A stretch of DNA of 64,000 bases from the NCBI GenBank assembly GCA_022575985.1, contig JAKSXM010000007.1, forward strand, positions 60,108,501 through 60,172,500. The letters run 5' to 3'. Positions 36,565 through 48,246 of the stretch are shown here, in pieces. The DNA is from Anagrus nilaparvatae. Lineage: Eukaryota; Arthropoda; Insecta; Hymenoptera; Mymaridae. A program made the translations under genes and the position numbers. How positions within the stretch are numbered: position 1 is the first letter of the stretch; every line of letters begins with the position of its first letter. The notes beneath the pieces are model-generated. The model was not told the DNA's origin, searched no databases, and worked only from the letters and a program-made list of their open reading frames with translations.

Positions 36565-37988
36565 CCTTTTATCAAGTTAATTAAAACACTTGAAATTTTT
36601 TACATTTTACATGACTATAATAAAGGTAAAGATAAATTACCTTAACAAATATTTTTAAGAAAAATCAAGTACTTATTGCTTCATCCTTTAAGTTCAAATA
36701 TTGATTGTTATGAAAAATTTCTACAATAATTTATTTTTGTTTACAAAAACTTTATCATCAAAAGTATATATATAAATATAAATAATATAAGATTACTTAC
36801 CAAATATAAACTTGTTAGGTCATTGTCAATTTTTCATGATTGTAAATTTTGATAAATTTAATAATATTTTCATTCTATATGTATAATAATTACTGAAGAT
36901 TTATAAATTATAAATAAACCTTTATGCAAATTTAAAAGAACATTGAAAAGTTTTGACATCTAAAAATAAATTAAAAGTTCAAAATAGTGAATTTTAAAAT
37001 TTATTTTATTTAAAAAAAAAAATTTTCATATTTTAAAAATTTTGCAACTGAGATTTTAGAATTTTCAATTCTTTGTTGATTGCTATAATTTAAACAAAAT
37101 TTTATAAATGTTAATAAAACAACCTACAACTCTAAATTATATTAATTATCATATTATATCTTAAAAAATATAAGAAAAAAAAGAAAATTAATTAATGAAA
37201 TATCGTTTAAGGTTATTACTTAGGAAACCAGCAAATGATTTTTTAAAACAATTATTTAAATTTTGAAACATGTTATATTTCTAATGATTAAGTTAGGTAT
37301 TAGTAATACAGAAAAAAATTTAATTAATTTATTGAAACAATAATTTTTTATTATTATTTTATAAATGTGAAAAATGAAAATATTGCAGCAGATTTGTATT
37401 TTTTCAGTAATATAAGAAAATAATTTTAATATGTATATAATTATCAACTTTAAAGAGTTAACGTACAGAGAAAAATCTGAATACCGCAATCGAATTTTTT
37501 TTTCAGTTTATACATAAAAAAAAAATATTTCTGCAACCTGCATATCTATAATAACTAACTGTTATAAATTTGATTTATAAATTCTTTCATTTTTAAACTT
37601 GATTTAATGTAAATATTTTATAACAAAAAAAAAATCCTTAATTTTACAAAAAAGCTAAATAAAGTTATGATATATAAATTAATATTTGGTTTTAATCTTA
37701 TTTAAGCTATTTTTTCTTCAAAAAAATAAATATCAAATTATTTTTTTTAAATTCTAAACAAAGTAAAATACAAAAAATATTTTTATACAAAAGATAATTA
37801 TTTATAAATTATAAGTAATAGAAAGTCATTAATTTCTTTTTTATGCTTCGCTTATTATCAGTTTATTTAAAAAATATCTTCTTAAATTATCAGGATAATT
37901 GACACCTGAAAAAAGAATTAAATTAGAATACTAAAAAAAAAAAAAATAAATAGTATAATTTTCATTATTAATTGTAAATACCTTAATA
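36565..37988. other. Intergenic, no gene seen
   Basis: Very AT-rich between the RPA1-like start and the 3' end of the next zinc-finger gene. No exon or structured repeat recognised. Confidence 0.5.
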
Positions 37989-39380
37989 TTATTCATTAAA
38001 TTTTGAAGCCAAAAGATTAATTATGTCTTTTTCTTTATTTTCTAATGTATTATCTAAATTTATGCTTAAATCAAGTGGTGGTTCTGGATTTTCATTTTTA
38101 ATTGCAGTTTCACCAATAGGATCTTCGATTTTTTTATTTCTTTCTTCAAAATACATCAATTCTTCATTGATAATCGTCTCTACGAAATTAAAAAGAGGAT
38201 TACCTAATGTAATCATTGGTAAACGATCAATTTTTGAATTTAAAATGGTATTAGAAATATTAGGTAGTTGATTAAATATTTCAGTATTCAATTCATTATT
38301 CATCAAATCAGTATTTTTATTTTTGTATTCAATTGTACTTGACTCTGCATTTGTTAAATTATCTGAATAATTTTCTATCTCAAGATTTTTTTCACAATTG
38401 TTTGTAAATTCAGTAGAATTATTTTCAAAAAAAATAACTTGTATGGGAGAGTTTGAATGATTATAATCAGTTATTAATTCACTATTATCAGCCACAGATT
38501 TTTCATTGTTAATCATTGATTTGCTTTCATCATTCTTCTCGTTATTTAATTCAGCTTTTGGAGTAGAGCTAACCTGAACTTCATCTGATTCTATAACTAC
38601 CTCATAAACAACGCTCTGTGATCTCGAACCAGTATTATATGGTTTGCATAAATTGTTTTTAGAAGAGCGTCTTTTGGATTTTAATTTAGATGTCAAACAC
38701 AAATGAGTTTTCATGTGAAATATGAGCATTTGTTTTGTAACATATATTATGTTGCAAATATCACATTTATAATTATTTTGAAAAATATGACTTTTTGAGT
38801 GTTTTTGTAAATGAGCTTTTTGCTTAAAATATTTTTCACATAATTCGCATTTATATGGTCTTTGTTCAGTATGACTGCCTTTTAAGTGAGCTTGTAATTG
38901 ACTTTTTTGTTTAAAACTTTTTGTACATTCATGGCAGTTATAAGGCTTTTCTCCTGTGTGAATCCTTAAGTGTTTAGTAAGATCCGGTTTAAATTTAAAC
39001 CCCTTTTTACAAAAGTTACAAATATGAGGCCTTTCATTTGAATGAATTCGTTTATGAATTTTAAGATGGTTACTGTTTCTATAACTTTGATTGCATATAT
39101 CACACTTGAATGGCTTTTCTTCTGAGTGAATTAATATATGATTCACAAGGTAACCTTTTTGCTTAAAACTTTTTGCACATACATCGCATTTGAAAGGCCT
39201 TTCACCTGTATGTACTCTCATATGATCCTCAAGATTAGATTTTTGTCTAAATGTTTTATGGCATAAATTGCATAATACCTTTTTTTCTTTGTATCTTCTC
39301 AAATGAGCTTCAAGATTTGATCTTTTTTTAAAGTTTTTTTGGCAATAGGTACAATTGAAAAATATTTGTTCTTCAGACAT
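37989..39380 (-). CDS. C2H2 zinc-finger protein with eight fingers and a PLDLS motif
   Basis: Single exon, 463 residues from the ATG at 39380 (MSEEQIFFNC). The frame is open 25 codons further, but that extension is hydrophobic and starts in what looks like leader sequence, so the inner ATG is preferred. Eight tandem fingers cover about residues 8-232 with HTGERPF/HSEEKPF-type linkers. The first is worn (its last His is not in place). A short basic segment (KLKSKRRSSKN) follows as a likely nuclear signal, then a Ser/Asn/Glu-rich unstructured half. Near the end is EPPLDLSINL; PxDLS is the CtBP co-repressor binding motif. It is likely a sequence-specific nuclear repressor. Its neighbour at 41249-43984 is another zinc-finger gene on the same strand. 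Confidence 0.88.
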   Translation of the reverse strand: MSEEQIFFNCTYCQKNFKKRSNLEAHLRRYKEKKVLCNLCHKTFRQKSNLEDHMRVHTGERPFKCDVCAKSFKQKGYLVNHILIHSEEKPFKCDICNQSYRNSNHLKIHKRIHSNERPHICNFCKKGFKFKPDLTKHLRIHTGEKPYNCHECTKSFKQKSQLQAHLKGSHTEQRPYKCELCEKYFKQKAHLQKHSKSHIFQNNYKCDICNIIYVTKQMLIFHMKTHLCLTSKLKSKRRSSKNNLCKPYNTGSRSQSVVYEVVIESDEVQVSSTPKAELNNEKNDESKSMINNEKSVADNSELITDYNHSNSPIQVIFFENNSTEFTNNCEKNLEIENYSDNLTNAESSTIEYKNKNTDLMNNELNTEIFNQLPNISNTILNSKIDRLPMITLGNPLFNFVETIINEELMYFEERNKKIEDPIGETAIKNENPEPPLDLSINLDNTLENKEKDIINLLASKFNE

Positions 39381-39899
39381 ATTTATAGATATTGCAAAAT
39401 TTTTAGCAAAAGAAGTAAAAAAGATTAAAAAGATTGTTATATTTTTTTGAAACACTTTATATTCTTGCTGTTAGTTATAACAAATTTCAACCAATTTGTA
39501 TTTAACATTAATTATTTCTTTTTCATTTCATACTTTACTAAGCTAATTTTTGCACTTTGCTACACACAATAAAGAAAAACTTTTGTCAACTGAATACAAC
39601 AGGTTTATAGTTTTATTCTAATATATTGATCAAATTTTGATCATTTATCAATTATATCAATATTAGTCTGTGTACCAACATTTAAACTTAAACACACCAC
39701 AGTAATTAAATTTTTAATTTTTTTAATACAAAAAATAATTAATTTATTAATATTTTACTGCACATTTTTTCATTTGAAACACAATGTTGAAACCATTGAT
39801 GTTGAATTACTGATTAAAAATAATATAATTTTAATTTTTCTTTTTTATTTTTGTTGACTTTGTGTTGATTTCACAACTGCCTGCTTCGTTGCCATTGTT

Positions 39900-39960
39900 G
39901 CTTTGCCAAAAACTAGCCAATCACAATATATATCGAAATATATATCGAAATCGATAAGGC
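39900..39960 (-). promoter_or_regulatory. Candidate promoter element of the zinc-finger gene
   Basis: Three TATCGA/ATCGATA words lie within 30 bases (39930-39957), beside AGCCAATCAC on the plus strand. TATCGATA is the insect DRE core found at growth and housekeeping promoters. It sits about 550 bases upstream of the ATG. Motif only. Confidence 0.35.
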
Positions 39961-41248
39961 AAAAAATAAAAAGTATGGCGCGGCAAAATTAAAATTTTTT
40001 TCTATAATTTCAAATTTGTTAAAAAATTATAAAATTTGAAATTAAATCTTGATAAAATATTGGCAATTATAGGTACTTATAATTATAATTAAAGTTAAAA
40101 ATAATATAAATTTATAAAATATTCATTAAATAACCTATACATTAGTATTTTTATTTTATTTTATACCTGTTTATAGTGATGAATATATTTCTAATTTTGA
40201 TAAATTATATTAAAAATAACTAATAAAAAATATAGTTACAATAAAATTTCAAAGAAATAATTTGAAATTTGTATACAAACTTATAAGCATTATTAGAAAT
40301 ATATACTTGCACAAATTTATGTATTATTAATAATAAAATCATTGATTTTTTGCAGAAAAAACTATTTATTTAATATAGTAATAATATAATTGTAATTTAA
40401 CAGTTTTCTCATTTTACATAATAATAAAATTAAAAATAAAATAGTATTTTATAGTTACATAGTTTTTTAAGTTATAAACAAATTTAAATTTAGATTTTAC
40501 ATAAAACTTATATTAATATAATACACATTACATTAAGATATTATAAAAAAAGAAAAAAATAATCTTTCAATTTTGTATACATATTTAATGAAAATTTTAA
40601 ATAAATGCTTTAATATTTAAAAAAAAAATATATTTTGAATATTATGTTGAAATGATTACTTGGCATAAATAAGTCAAAAAAATAAAAAAGTTAATTTTTA
40701 CTATTTTGGGTTGATTTAATTTTACCTTCTGATTGACCATTCTTGGACAGATGAAGAATTTTGAGTAAACACTACATTTGATACTTCATTTGCTATGGGG
40801 TTGTAGGCAATAATTTTTTATATCAAATTCATCTATTCAAGAATGGTTGATTAGGCACTCGATTAGGCACTAACGGTTTCACTTAAATTTTCAAATAAGT
40901 TTCTTGAATTTTACAAAAGGTTTCTAATTAAGAAGTCATCAATTACATTGTAATAACTACAATAAAGAATGAATAAATGTTTAAAATTTTATATTCTTAG
41001 TTATAATTACACTTCAATTGATTATGACGAATAGTACAAATTATTAATTATAAAATTAAAAATTTTAAATTGTTTAGTACTATAACCTGTATAGTATTTT
41101 ATTCGATTTGGCTATCAAATATTCAACGAATATGTTTTTTCTTATTATTACATTAAAAAATACATTAAATGAAGAAAAAATATATTGATAGATAATATTG
41201 GCACATTTCTTATTGATAGAATATTTAAATTTTTAATATATTATTTAA
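39961..41248. other. Intergenic, no gene seen
   Basis: AT-rich DNA between the two zinc-finger genes. No exon, TIR element or array recognised. Confidence 0.5.
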
Positions 41249-43984
41249 TTAAATATATTTATTTAATTTACCCAAATACATGAAACTAATTGTACCTTTT
41301 TCAATTTTATCAATTGTTTCATTAAACGACTCATTTGTAGCATCATGATCTAATTCTTTTTTAATTTTTTTAATTACTGTTTTAGTTTTATTAAATTCTT
41401 GGCTACTATTATTATCATAAATTTGAATTTCTTCATCAATTATTATTTCTAATAATTTAACAGGTTTTGATTTATTTTTAATATTTGGTGATGAGTCCAT
41501 TCTTTCAAAATTTTCAAATACATTTTTTATCGCTTTATTTGATAAATCGATAACTTCATTATTATCTTGTGGGCTTATATTTGGCGAATCATTATAAATG
41601 CTTTCATTAGTTCCAAACATTTTTTCAAAATAATTTTTTTCATCGTTATCTGAAAATGAATTCATAAAACAAGACCTGAAATTCATATTTTTTTTAATAG
41701 ATAAATCTTCTGGCTCCATTGACGTATCATTGCTAATATTAGATGTTAAAATTGATTTTGATGAATATGAAGGATTGTTCTTTTTTCCAGCATTATTACA
41801 GAAGCTTGAGTCCGAACTGCATAAAAATGTATTATTGTAAACACTAGAATTTGCAGTTAAATAATCTAAGCTATTTTCTCTAAAACCTGATTGGTTTAGA
41901 TCATGAAGATTGTTTGTTGCTAATTGATCATCGTTATAATTTAAATCAAAATTTTCAGAGATATTTGATTGATGTAAATCATTAAAATTATTAATATCTA
42001 ATTGATTGTTAATATAATTTGCATCATTCTTGGAATGAATATTTGATGAATTTAATTGTGTCAATAGTTCATATTCATTTTTTTCAGTTACTTGTGTTTT
42101 CTTAGGAGTATTTAAATCACAAATTAGATTATTTTCAAGTTTTTCATTTGTATGAGTTTTTACATGGTTTTTAAGATTATATCTTCTTTTAAATTTTTTA
42201 GAGCAAGCGAAACATTCATAAGGTCTATCTTCAGAATGACTCCTTGCATGATTTGTTAAATAAGATTTCTTAGCGAATTTCTTTTTACAAATCTGACACT
42301 CAAAAAATATTTTATTTTCAAGATAATTTTTATGTTCTTGAATTTCATTACTAGAAATTTCAGCATTGGTAATTGAATCATCTGAATTTTTTTGAGTTAC
42401 TTTCAAATCATTTGTACTGTTTAAATTATTTGATGCTAATTGATTTGGAATAATTATTTCGTCAGTTTTATTTTTTTCAGGTTCGGGCAATTCTTGATCA
42501 TTTTCTGTGTTATTAATTTTCTCATAAGCGGATTTTGCTTCTGAACTATTCATCCCGTGCCTTAATTTATTATGAGTGTAAAGGTAAACTTTTCTTTTAA
42601 AATTTTTTGAACACAAATTACATTTGTAAGGGTTGTCATTAGAATGAATTTCTTGATGCTGCATTAAATATGTTTTTCTCATAAATTTTTTAAAACATAC
42701 ATTACATTCAAAAACTCTTTCTTCAGAGTGAAATTTTTGATGTTTCAATAAATACTTTTCATTGACGAATTTTTTTGAACATAAATTACACTTATAAGAA
42801 TAACTACTTGCTCTTTTAATCTGATCATTAAAACTTTCTCTTCCATCAGTTGTTTGAATATTAGAAGTATTGTTTGAAGAATTTGATGTAAATTTAGAAT
42901 TGTTTTCTTTTTCAAGATTAACATTTGAATTTGAGTTAGATAAAAGAAAATTTTGACTATTAATTACAATGTCTAATTGATTAATATTATAAGAACTATT
43001 TACTTCAAATTGATCTTCTTGATCTTTTAAAGCAGAATCAGTAATTTTACAGTTATTATCAAAAGAAATTAATTGATTTGATTCTTTGGTTATATTTTTT
43101 TCAGTTTTTTGATTTTCTGTAGAACTATTTAGATTATTTTCTGTTATCTTTTTTTTAAACATTTTTACTTTTAGGTGAGCTTTAATATGTAAATTAAGTT
43201 TACCTTTTATTCTAAATTTTTTAGAACAAAAATTACATTTGTAAGGTCTTTCAAAATGTGTTTTTAAATGCAACACTAGTGACAGTTTTTTCACAAATTT
43301 TTTTTCGCATTCATTACACTCATAAACTACAAAATTCTTATCATTAATTTGGATTTCATTACTTTTATTTTCATTTTTATGAGTGATTACATTAATTTTT
43401 TCCTTATTTTCAAGTTTCATAACTTTTGAATGAATTTTAATATGTTGTATGAGGTACATTTTTTTTTTAAATTTTTTTAAACAATGTTTACATTCATAAG
43501 GTCTATGTTCGGAATGAATCGTTAAATGATTTATTAAATTTAATTTACATCCAAATTTTTTTTTACACTTATCGCAGTTGTAAAACGTTTTACTTTTAAA
43601 AGAATTTTCATGCTTCTTAACTTTAGCAGATTTTTGTCTAATATTAACATTTTTACTTTGCGAGTTAAGGCTAATTTCAAAATGTTTTTGAACATGTAAC
43701 TTAAGGTTTTCTTTTTGAAAAAATATTTTCTTACATAAATCACATTTGTATATTTCAGAACTATGAATTTTTAATAAATGATTTCTTAATGGTGTTGCTT
43801 GTCTAAAAGAATACGTACATAAATAACATTTATAAGGTTTCTCACCAGTATGGGTTCTTATATGAATTTGAAGATAATATTTATGTGTAAATGATTTTTC
43901 ACAGTAGTTGCATTTATAAGGTTTTTCAATTGCTTCATTTTTTGAGTTCTCTATCCTTTGGGCATTTTTTTTACTTCTCGCCAT
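41249..43984 (-). CDS. C2H2 zinc-finger protein with twelve fingers in five groups and PxDLS motifs
   Basis: One exon of 911 codons. Fingers are grouped 3-2-2-3-2: about residues 23-105, 133-187, 221-272, 395-480 and 570-625. The groups are separated by Asn/Lys/Ser-rich spacers. Canonical linkers (HTGEKPY, HSEDRPY) occur only within groups, so each group could bind a separate DNA site. The last 290 residues are finger-free and acidic/Asn-rich. They contain MEPEDLSIKK (41699-41713) and NEVIDLSNK (41540-41554), the first a PxDLS CtBP-type motif and the second a weak variant. The acceptor TTTATATAG lies about 30 bases before the ATG, suggesting an intron in the 5' UTR. Likely a nuclear repressor related to its 37989-39380 neighbour. 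The extreme C-terminus could instead splice onward at TTGG|GTAAAT. Confidence 0.88.
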   Translation of the reverse strand: MARSKKNAQRIENSKNEAIEKPYKCNYCEKSFTHKYYLQIHIRTHTGEKPYKCYLCTYSFRQATPLRNHLLKIHSSEIYKCDLCKKIFFQKENLKLHVQKHFEISLNSQSKNVNIRQKSAKVKKHENSFKSKTFYNCDKCKKKFGCKLNLINHLTIHSEHRPYECKHCLKKFKKKMYLIQHIKIHSKVMKLENKEKINVITHKNENKSNEIQINDKNFVVYECNECEKKFVKKLSLVLHLKTHFERPYKCNFCSKKFRIKGKLNLHIKAHLKVKMFKKKITENNLNSSTENQKTEKNITKESNQLISFDNNCKITDSALKDQEDQFEVNSSYNINQLDIVINSQNFLLSNSNSNVNLEKENNSKFTSNSSNNTSNIQTTDGRESFNDQIKRASSYSYKCNLCSKKFVNEKYLLKHQKFHSEERVFECNVCFKKFMRKTYLMQHQEIHSNDNPYKCNLCSKNFKRKVYLYTHNKLRHGMNSSEAKSAYEKINNTENDQELPEPEKNKTDEIIIPNQLASNNLNSTNDLKVTQKNSDDSITNAEISSNEIQEHKNYLENKIFFECQICKKKFAKKSYLTNHARSHSEDRPYECFACSKKFKRRYNLKNHVKTHTNEKLENNLICDLNTPKKTQVTEKNEYELLTQLNSSNIHSKNDANYINNQLDINNFNDLHQSNISENFDLNYNDDQLATNNLHDLNQSGFRENSLDYLTANSSVYNNTFLCSSDSSFCNNAGKKNNPSYSSKSILTSNISNDTSMEPEDLSIKKNMNFRSCFMNSFSDNDEKNYFEKMFGTNESIYNDSPNISPQDNNEVIDLSNKAIKNVFENFERMDSSPNIKNKSKPVKLLEIIIDEEIQIYDNNSSQEFNKTKTVIKKIKKELDHDATNESFNETIDKIEKGTISFMYLGKLNKYI

Positions 43985-44014
43985 TTCTGATTTTTATCAT
44001 TTATTTCTTGATCC

Positions 44015-46307
44015 TATATAAAAAAAGTTATACATTTTAGAAAATAAATCATTATATTCGTGCAAGTAAATAAATAATTTAAAGATAACAATTTTGTTTT
44101 TTAAAAGAAGAAAAATTGAGATAACATTAAGAGAGTGCCTTCAGTAGTATAATAGGAAATCAGGATAAAGAAACAAAAGGATCCAAATGCAGAAGAGAAA
44201 TTTTTTAGAGTTTTAGAAAGAATTAATAGGTATAATAAGATATAACAATTAGTAATACTAGGTTCTAAACATTGATACGTTAATAAGTCTTATAATTAGA
44301 TTGCGCTATTTGGGAACACTCAAATCGCATTCATGATTGTTAAGTTATTTGTTAATATAATAAATTTAAAAAAATCATAATTACATGCACAATCAAATTG
44401 GATATTTAAAAATGGTCTAATCTATATTTACATAGATTTAAAGATCTGTAATTTTGTATGGTAAAAACTCTTCTTATTTTATTTAATAAAAGAGTTAAAA
44501 GTGTACATATTAATGAGACCCCATTCTAAAGTTATAATTTTTTTATACATTCTCTCAATGTGCTGTTTTTGTTATTTAAAAAAAAAAATAAATAAGCAAA
44601 AAAAAATTAATAGGTACATATACTTGTATATACATTTTAGAAATGCAAGTCAGATATGCTATTATGAGTTTGATAAAATTAAATTGTCAGTTTTTAGGTA
44701 ATGCAATATTATATTAAATTGTTTATATTTACAATTACAACAATTGTAGACATTGTAGTCTATTCTTTAAAAAAAACAATAACTAACCTTACATTGAATA
44801 AATCTTGTTAAATAAAATGAGAAAATGTCTTACCAGAATAATATTTTTTTATTTTTGTAGGGAATTATTAATGCAAATTATTTTCCAAAAATTACTTAAT
44901 AATAATTAAAAAGTTAATAAATTACTCTTCTTATTTTTGTTAATAAACAAAAAATATAAACAATAAACAATCGCGATGCTTCGATGCTTGATGCTTCGCA
45001 TTAGTTGCAGTTCACATTCCCTAGATTCCGCGTGTTTATTAAAAAGACCGCGCTTATTTAAAATTTTATGCATCTAAATGTCTATTTTTATACATATAAA
45101 AATTAAGATTTTTATTAAGTTTTTATATATAATTTAAATAAAAAAAATTTATAATTTTTTTTTAACTTATAAAAATGTAGTAGTATATGCCCATTTAATT
45201 TTCATATGTATGAAAATATTGAATAAATAAATAAATATGTACAAAGTATTACAAATAAGTATAAAGAAAATTTATTTATTTAACATAGAAAAAAAATAAT
45301 TTTATTATTCTATATATTCAAAATATACATGTTGTAAAAATTACTTATAAAAACAAAAAAGTACTTTTTATGTTGTATAAAAAATTCATGCAATTAAATT
45401 CAACATTGTTTGTTAAATTATTGTAAAAAAAAAATAATAAATTTCATATTATATTCGTGCAATGATACTAATTTTATATTTTATAAATAATAAAGAAAAA
45501 AAACTAAAATTTTTTAAATATTCAATGATGTAAAGTAACTATCATTATTAACATGCTCATGGAAAATTTTTATTATTTGTTAATATGCAAATATTTCTTT
45601 TTATGAAAATCTCAATATATTTCTTATTTCTTTATTTATTTCATTTCATTAACTGGTCTCATATCATCAATCTCATCTCATAAACAATATTATATATTTT
45701 TTAAATTATTAAATTGGTCTCAAAAATTCATTAATCAAAAATTATAACTAAAAAATAAAAAAAAATAAGTCACCTTTGCTAAACTGCCGAATAAAATTTT
45801 AAACTAAATCAACGTTTTCTGATATGAATAATAAAAATTTATTATCAGCTATCTGTTATTAATTTAAAAAAAAAAAACATTTTGTGCTAGATGCATTTGG
45901 CATTGAAAAATTTTATCCATAAGTTTAGCGAGGGTTTACAATATTATATATTTTTATTACAAAATAAATAATAAATACTATACTTTTAAAGCATGTAGTT
46001 ATATAAATTTTAGTTGTAAATTTTAAGTCTTAATTTTATAAAAGCTATATTTATATAATTTTAAATCTTTCATGAAAAAAAAAAATTCTTACAATTAAAT
46101 TAATTAAAAAAAGTTTTATACTTGTTTACCAAGTACTGCCTAAAAATTATTTTAAAATTAAGCAAATGAAATACATAATTTATTTTTTGTATAATATATA
46201 CTGAATGTCATATCATCAGTAAAAGCTATCATTTTTTATTTTTAAAAATAAAAATTTAAATAAATAATTATTTCATCAAGCAATAAAACTTATGATTATA
46301 AAAAATT
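44015..46307. other. Intergenic, probable 5' region of the twelve-finger gene
   Basis: No coding exon seen. A less AT-rich patch at about 44968-45055 (GCGATGCTTCGATGCTTGAT and TTCCGCGTG) is the likeliest promoter/first-exon site for the gene at 41249-43984. The rest is A/T-rich. Confidence 0.45.
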
Positions 46308-47106
46308 TTATTTTTTAAATCCTTGCAATACCGGATAAATATAATCAAACACTTGATGTATTTCTTGCCTCGATTTTGTACCTAAAAACATTTTAAAACA
46401 TAAAGTTTTTGTTGATTATAAAGAATTATGGCTTTGCATATAATAATTACCAGTTATAACTATTTTTCCTGTGACAAAAACTAATACAACAGCTTTAGGA
46501 CTTATCATTCGATATACTAATCCAGGAAATAATTCAGGTTCGTAATGTGCAAAGTTTCTATGACTCAAGACGATACCCTCTAATCGGACACAAAATTTTA
46601 AATCACAGGTAGCAACCATGTTACGAATTTGGAAGTCAAGAAATTTTACCTGAAAAGAAATTACGTAATTTATTTAATTACAATATTAAAATTTAATTTA
46701 TTTTTTAGCATACCGGAAAACCTAATTTTTGAACAATCCTAGCACATTTACGAGCACCTAATTTTGAATCTTCTTCGCTTTTGGTACCAGTACAGACCAT
46801 TCTTCCAGTACTAAATATAAGTGCAGTAGTTCGAGGTTCTCGTATTCTCATAACAACAGCAGAAAATCGCTTAAACTTGTATTCTGCATTTCTGGCTTTC
46901 ATTGCTATTTGTTTTAAATCTAGTCTGCAATTTAAGTTGACTGTAGAAACAAGATTCCTAAAAAAAAGTAAGAATTTTATTATGGAGACTTTGTATCATT
47001 GATAATAAATAAAATGGAAGTTCTATACAAACTGTATTTCTGGAAAAACCACTCGTTCTGGTATGGTTTCAGCTTTTACTGGTTGTATTATTGAGAACAG
47101 AGACAT
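46308..47106 (-). CDS. Short, divergent TATA-box binding protein (four exons)
   Basis: Exons 47106-47033, 46957-46714, 46649-46451, 46381-46308; phases agree, 196 residues. Exon 1 ends at a less usual donor (ATACA|GTTTGT) chosen because it restores [19 protein letters not shown], the start of the TBP core. Both saddle repeats are complete. Repeat 1 has [19 protein letters not shown] and STGRMVCTG; repeat 2 has [13 protein letters not shown] and [13 protein letters not shown]. All four DNA-intercalating Phe positions and the YEPEL surface that meets TFIIB are kept. Before the core there are only about 25 residues, without the usual Gln-rich domain. The second repeat departs clearly from the near-invariant animal sequence ([26 protein letters not shown]). 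It is probably a TBP paralogue for specialised promoters; it could be the only TBP if the lineage is fast-evolving. Confidence 0.88.
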
Positions 47107-48246
47107 GTTTTGCTTCAGATAAATAAAAAATATAGATTATTACAAATATAACATTTTATAAAACATAAAATTTTTTCTCCTCTTTAAAAATAATTGTTTG
47201 TTGATGATTTCAAATCATCAATACATGAAAATCTTTAAGAATTATTATTTTTATACTCAATATAAGCAGTTTTTACAATATTTAATTAATAAAATTCACT
47301 ATAAAACACTGTAGACTTCTTTCTTTGTAAAATAAAAATTTTAAATATTGTTTATTTGAAAGCTTATAAAAGACATTAATTTATTACATTATTTTACTCA
47401 CATTCATTACATGTTCTATTCATTACTGATTGAATTTTGATATAAATAAAGATCCCTAAGAAATACATAAAAAAAAGTAAACAAAATACCTTGCATTAAC
47501 TTACTCTATGTTGTTTTATTTACTATATTGACTTTTTTTTCTTATTGTTATTTGAATGTCAAATAAGAGTGACTTTAAATGAAAAAAAATTTCTATTTAA
47601 ATATTTTTTTTAAAAGAATTATAATTTACCTCTATAAAAGTTAAATAAATTTAAAAATTTTAATATTTTTACATTTTTGCATGTGAAATTTTTAAAAATA
47701 CTTTATTTTTATATGAACTATGCTGCAGATCTTTTTTATTTTGATAAATTCTTTATTAAATACAATTATTGTACTTGATTTTCATTAATTTACCTAATAT
47801 TCTGAATTAAAAAATAATTTAGTTTTACTACTTTCTTAGTATTGAGAAAATTTTAACATTGTTGTGAATGAAACAAAATAAATATTCTTATTTATTTATT
47901 ACGAATTTTTATGTTTTTTGTATGTAACACAATCTACAATACATATAGATTTGATAGATTTTCACAGCATTTATTTTTGCTTTAGATCAATTTTTTTTTA
48001 TATTTTAAAAAGGATTAATATAAAAATAAATTACAATTTGCTCTTATAATTTTGTCTTGCAAGCACAAATTTATACTTATCCACATTGTAAAAAAAAATT
48101 ACAAAAACTTATGATTATAACTTAAGAGTAAAAAAATGTTTAAAAGTTCTTTGATTAAAAATTTGAAATATATTTTTAACTAAAATTAATTAAAAAATAA
48201 TTATATAATTAAAAAGTAAACAAAGATTTTTCAAAAACCTCTCATT
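47107..48246. other. Intergenic, no gene seen
   Basis: AT-rich spacer between the TBP-like start and the F-box gene end. Nothing structured recognised. Confidence 0.5.

Noticed and set aside
39381..39455. Hydrophobic 25-residue N-terminal extension of the eight-finger protein, resembling a signal peptide
   Set aside because: A secreted zinc-finger factor is unlikely; the inner ATG begins at the expected place before the first finger.
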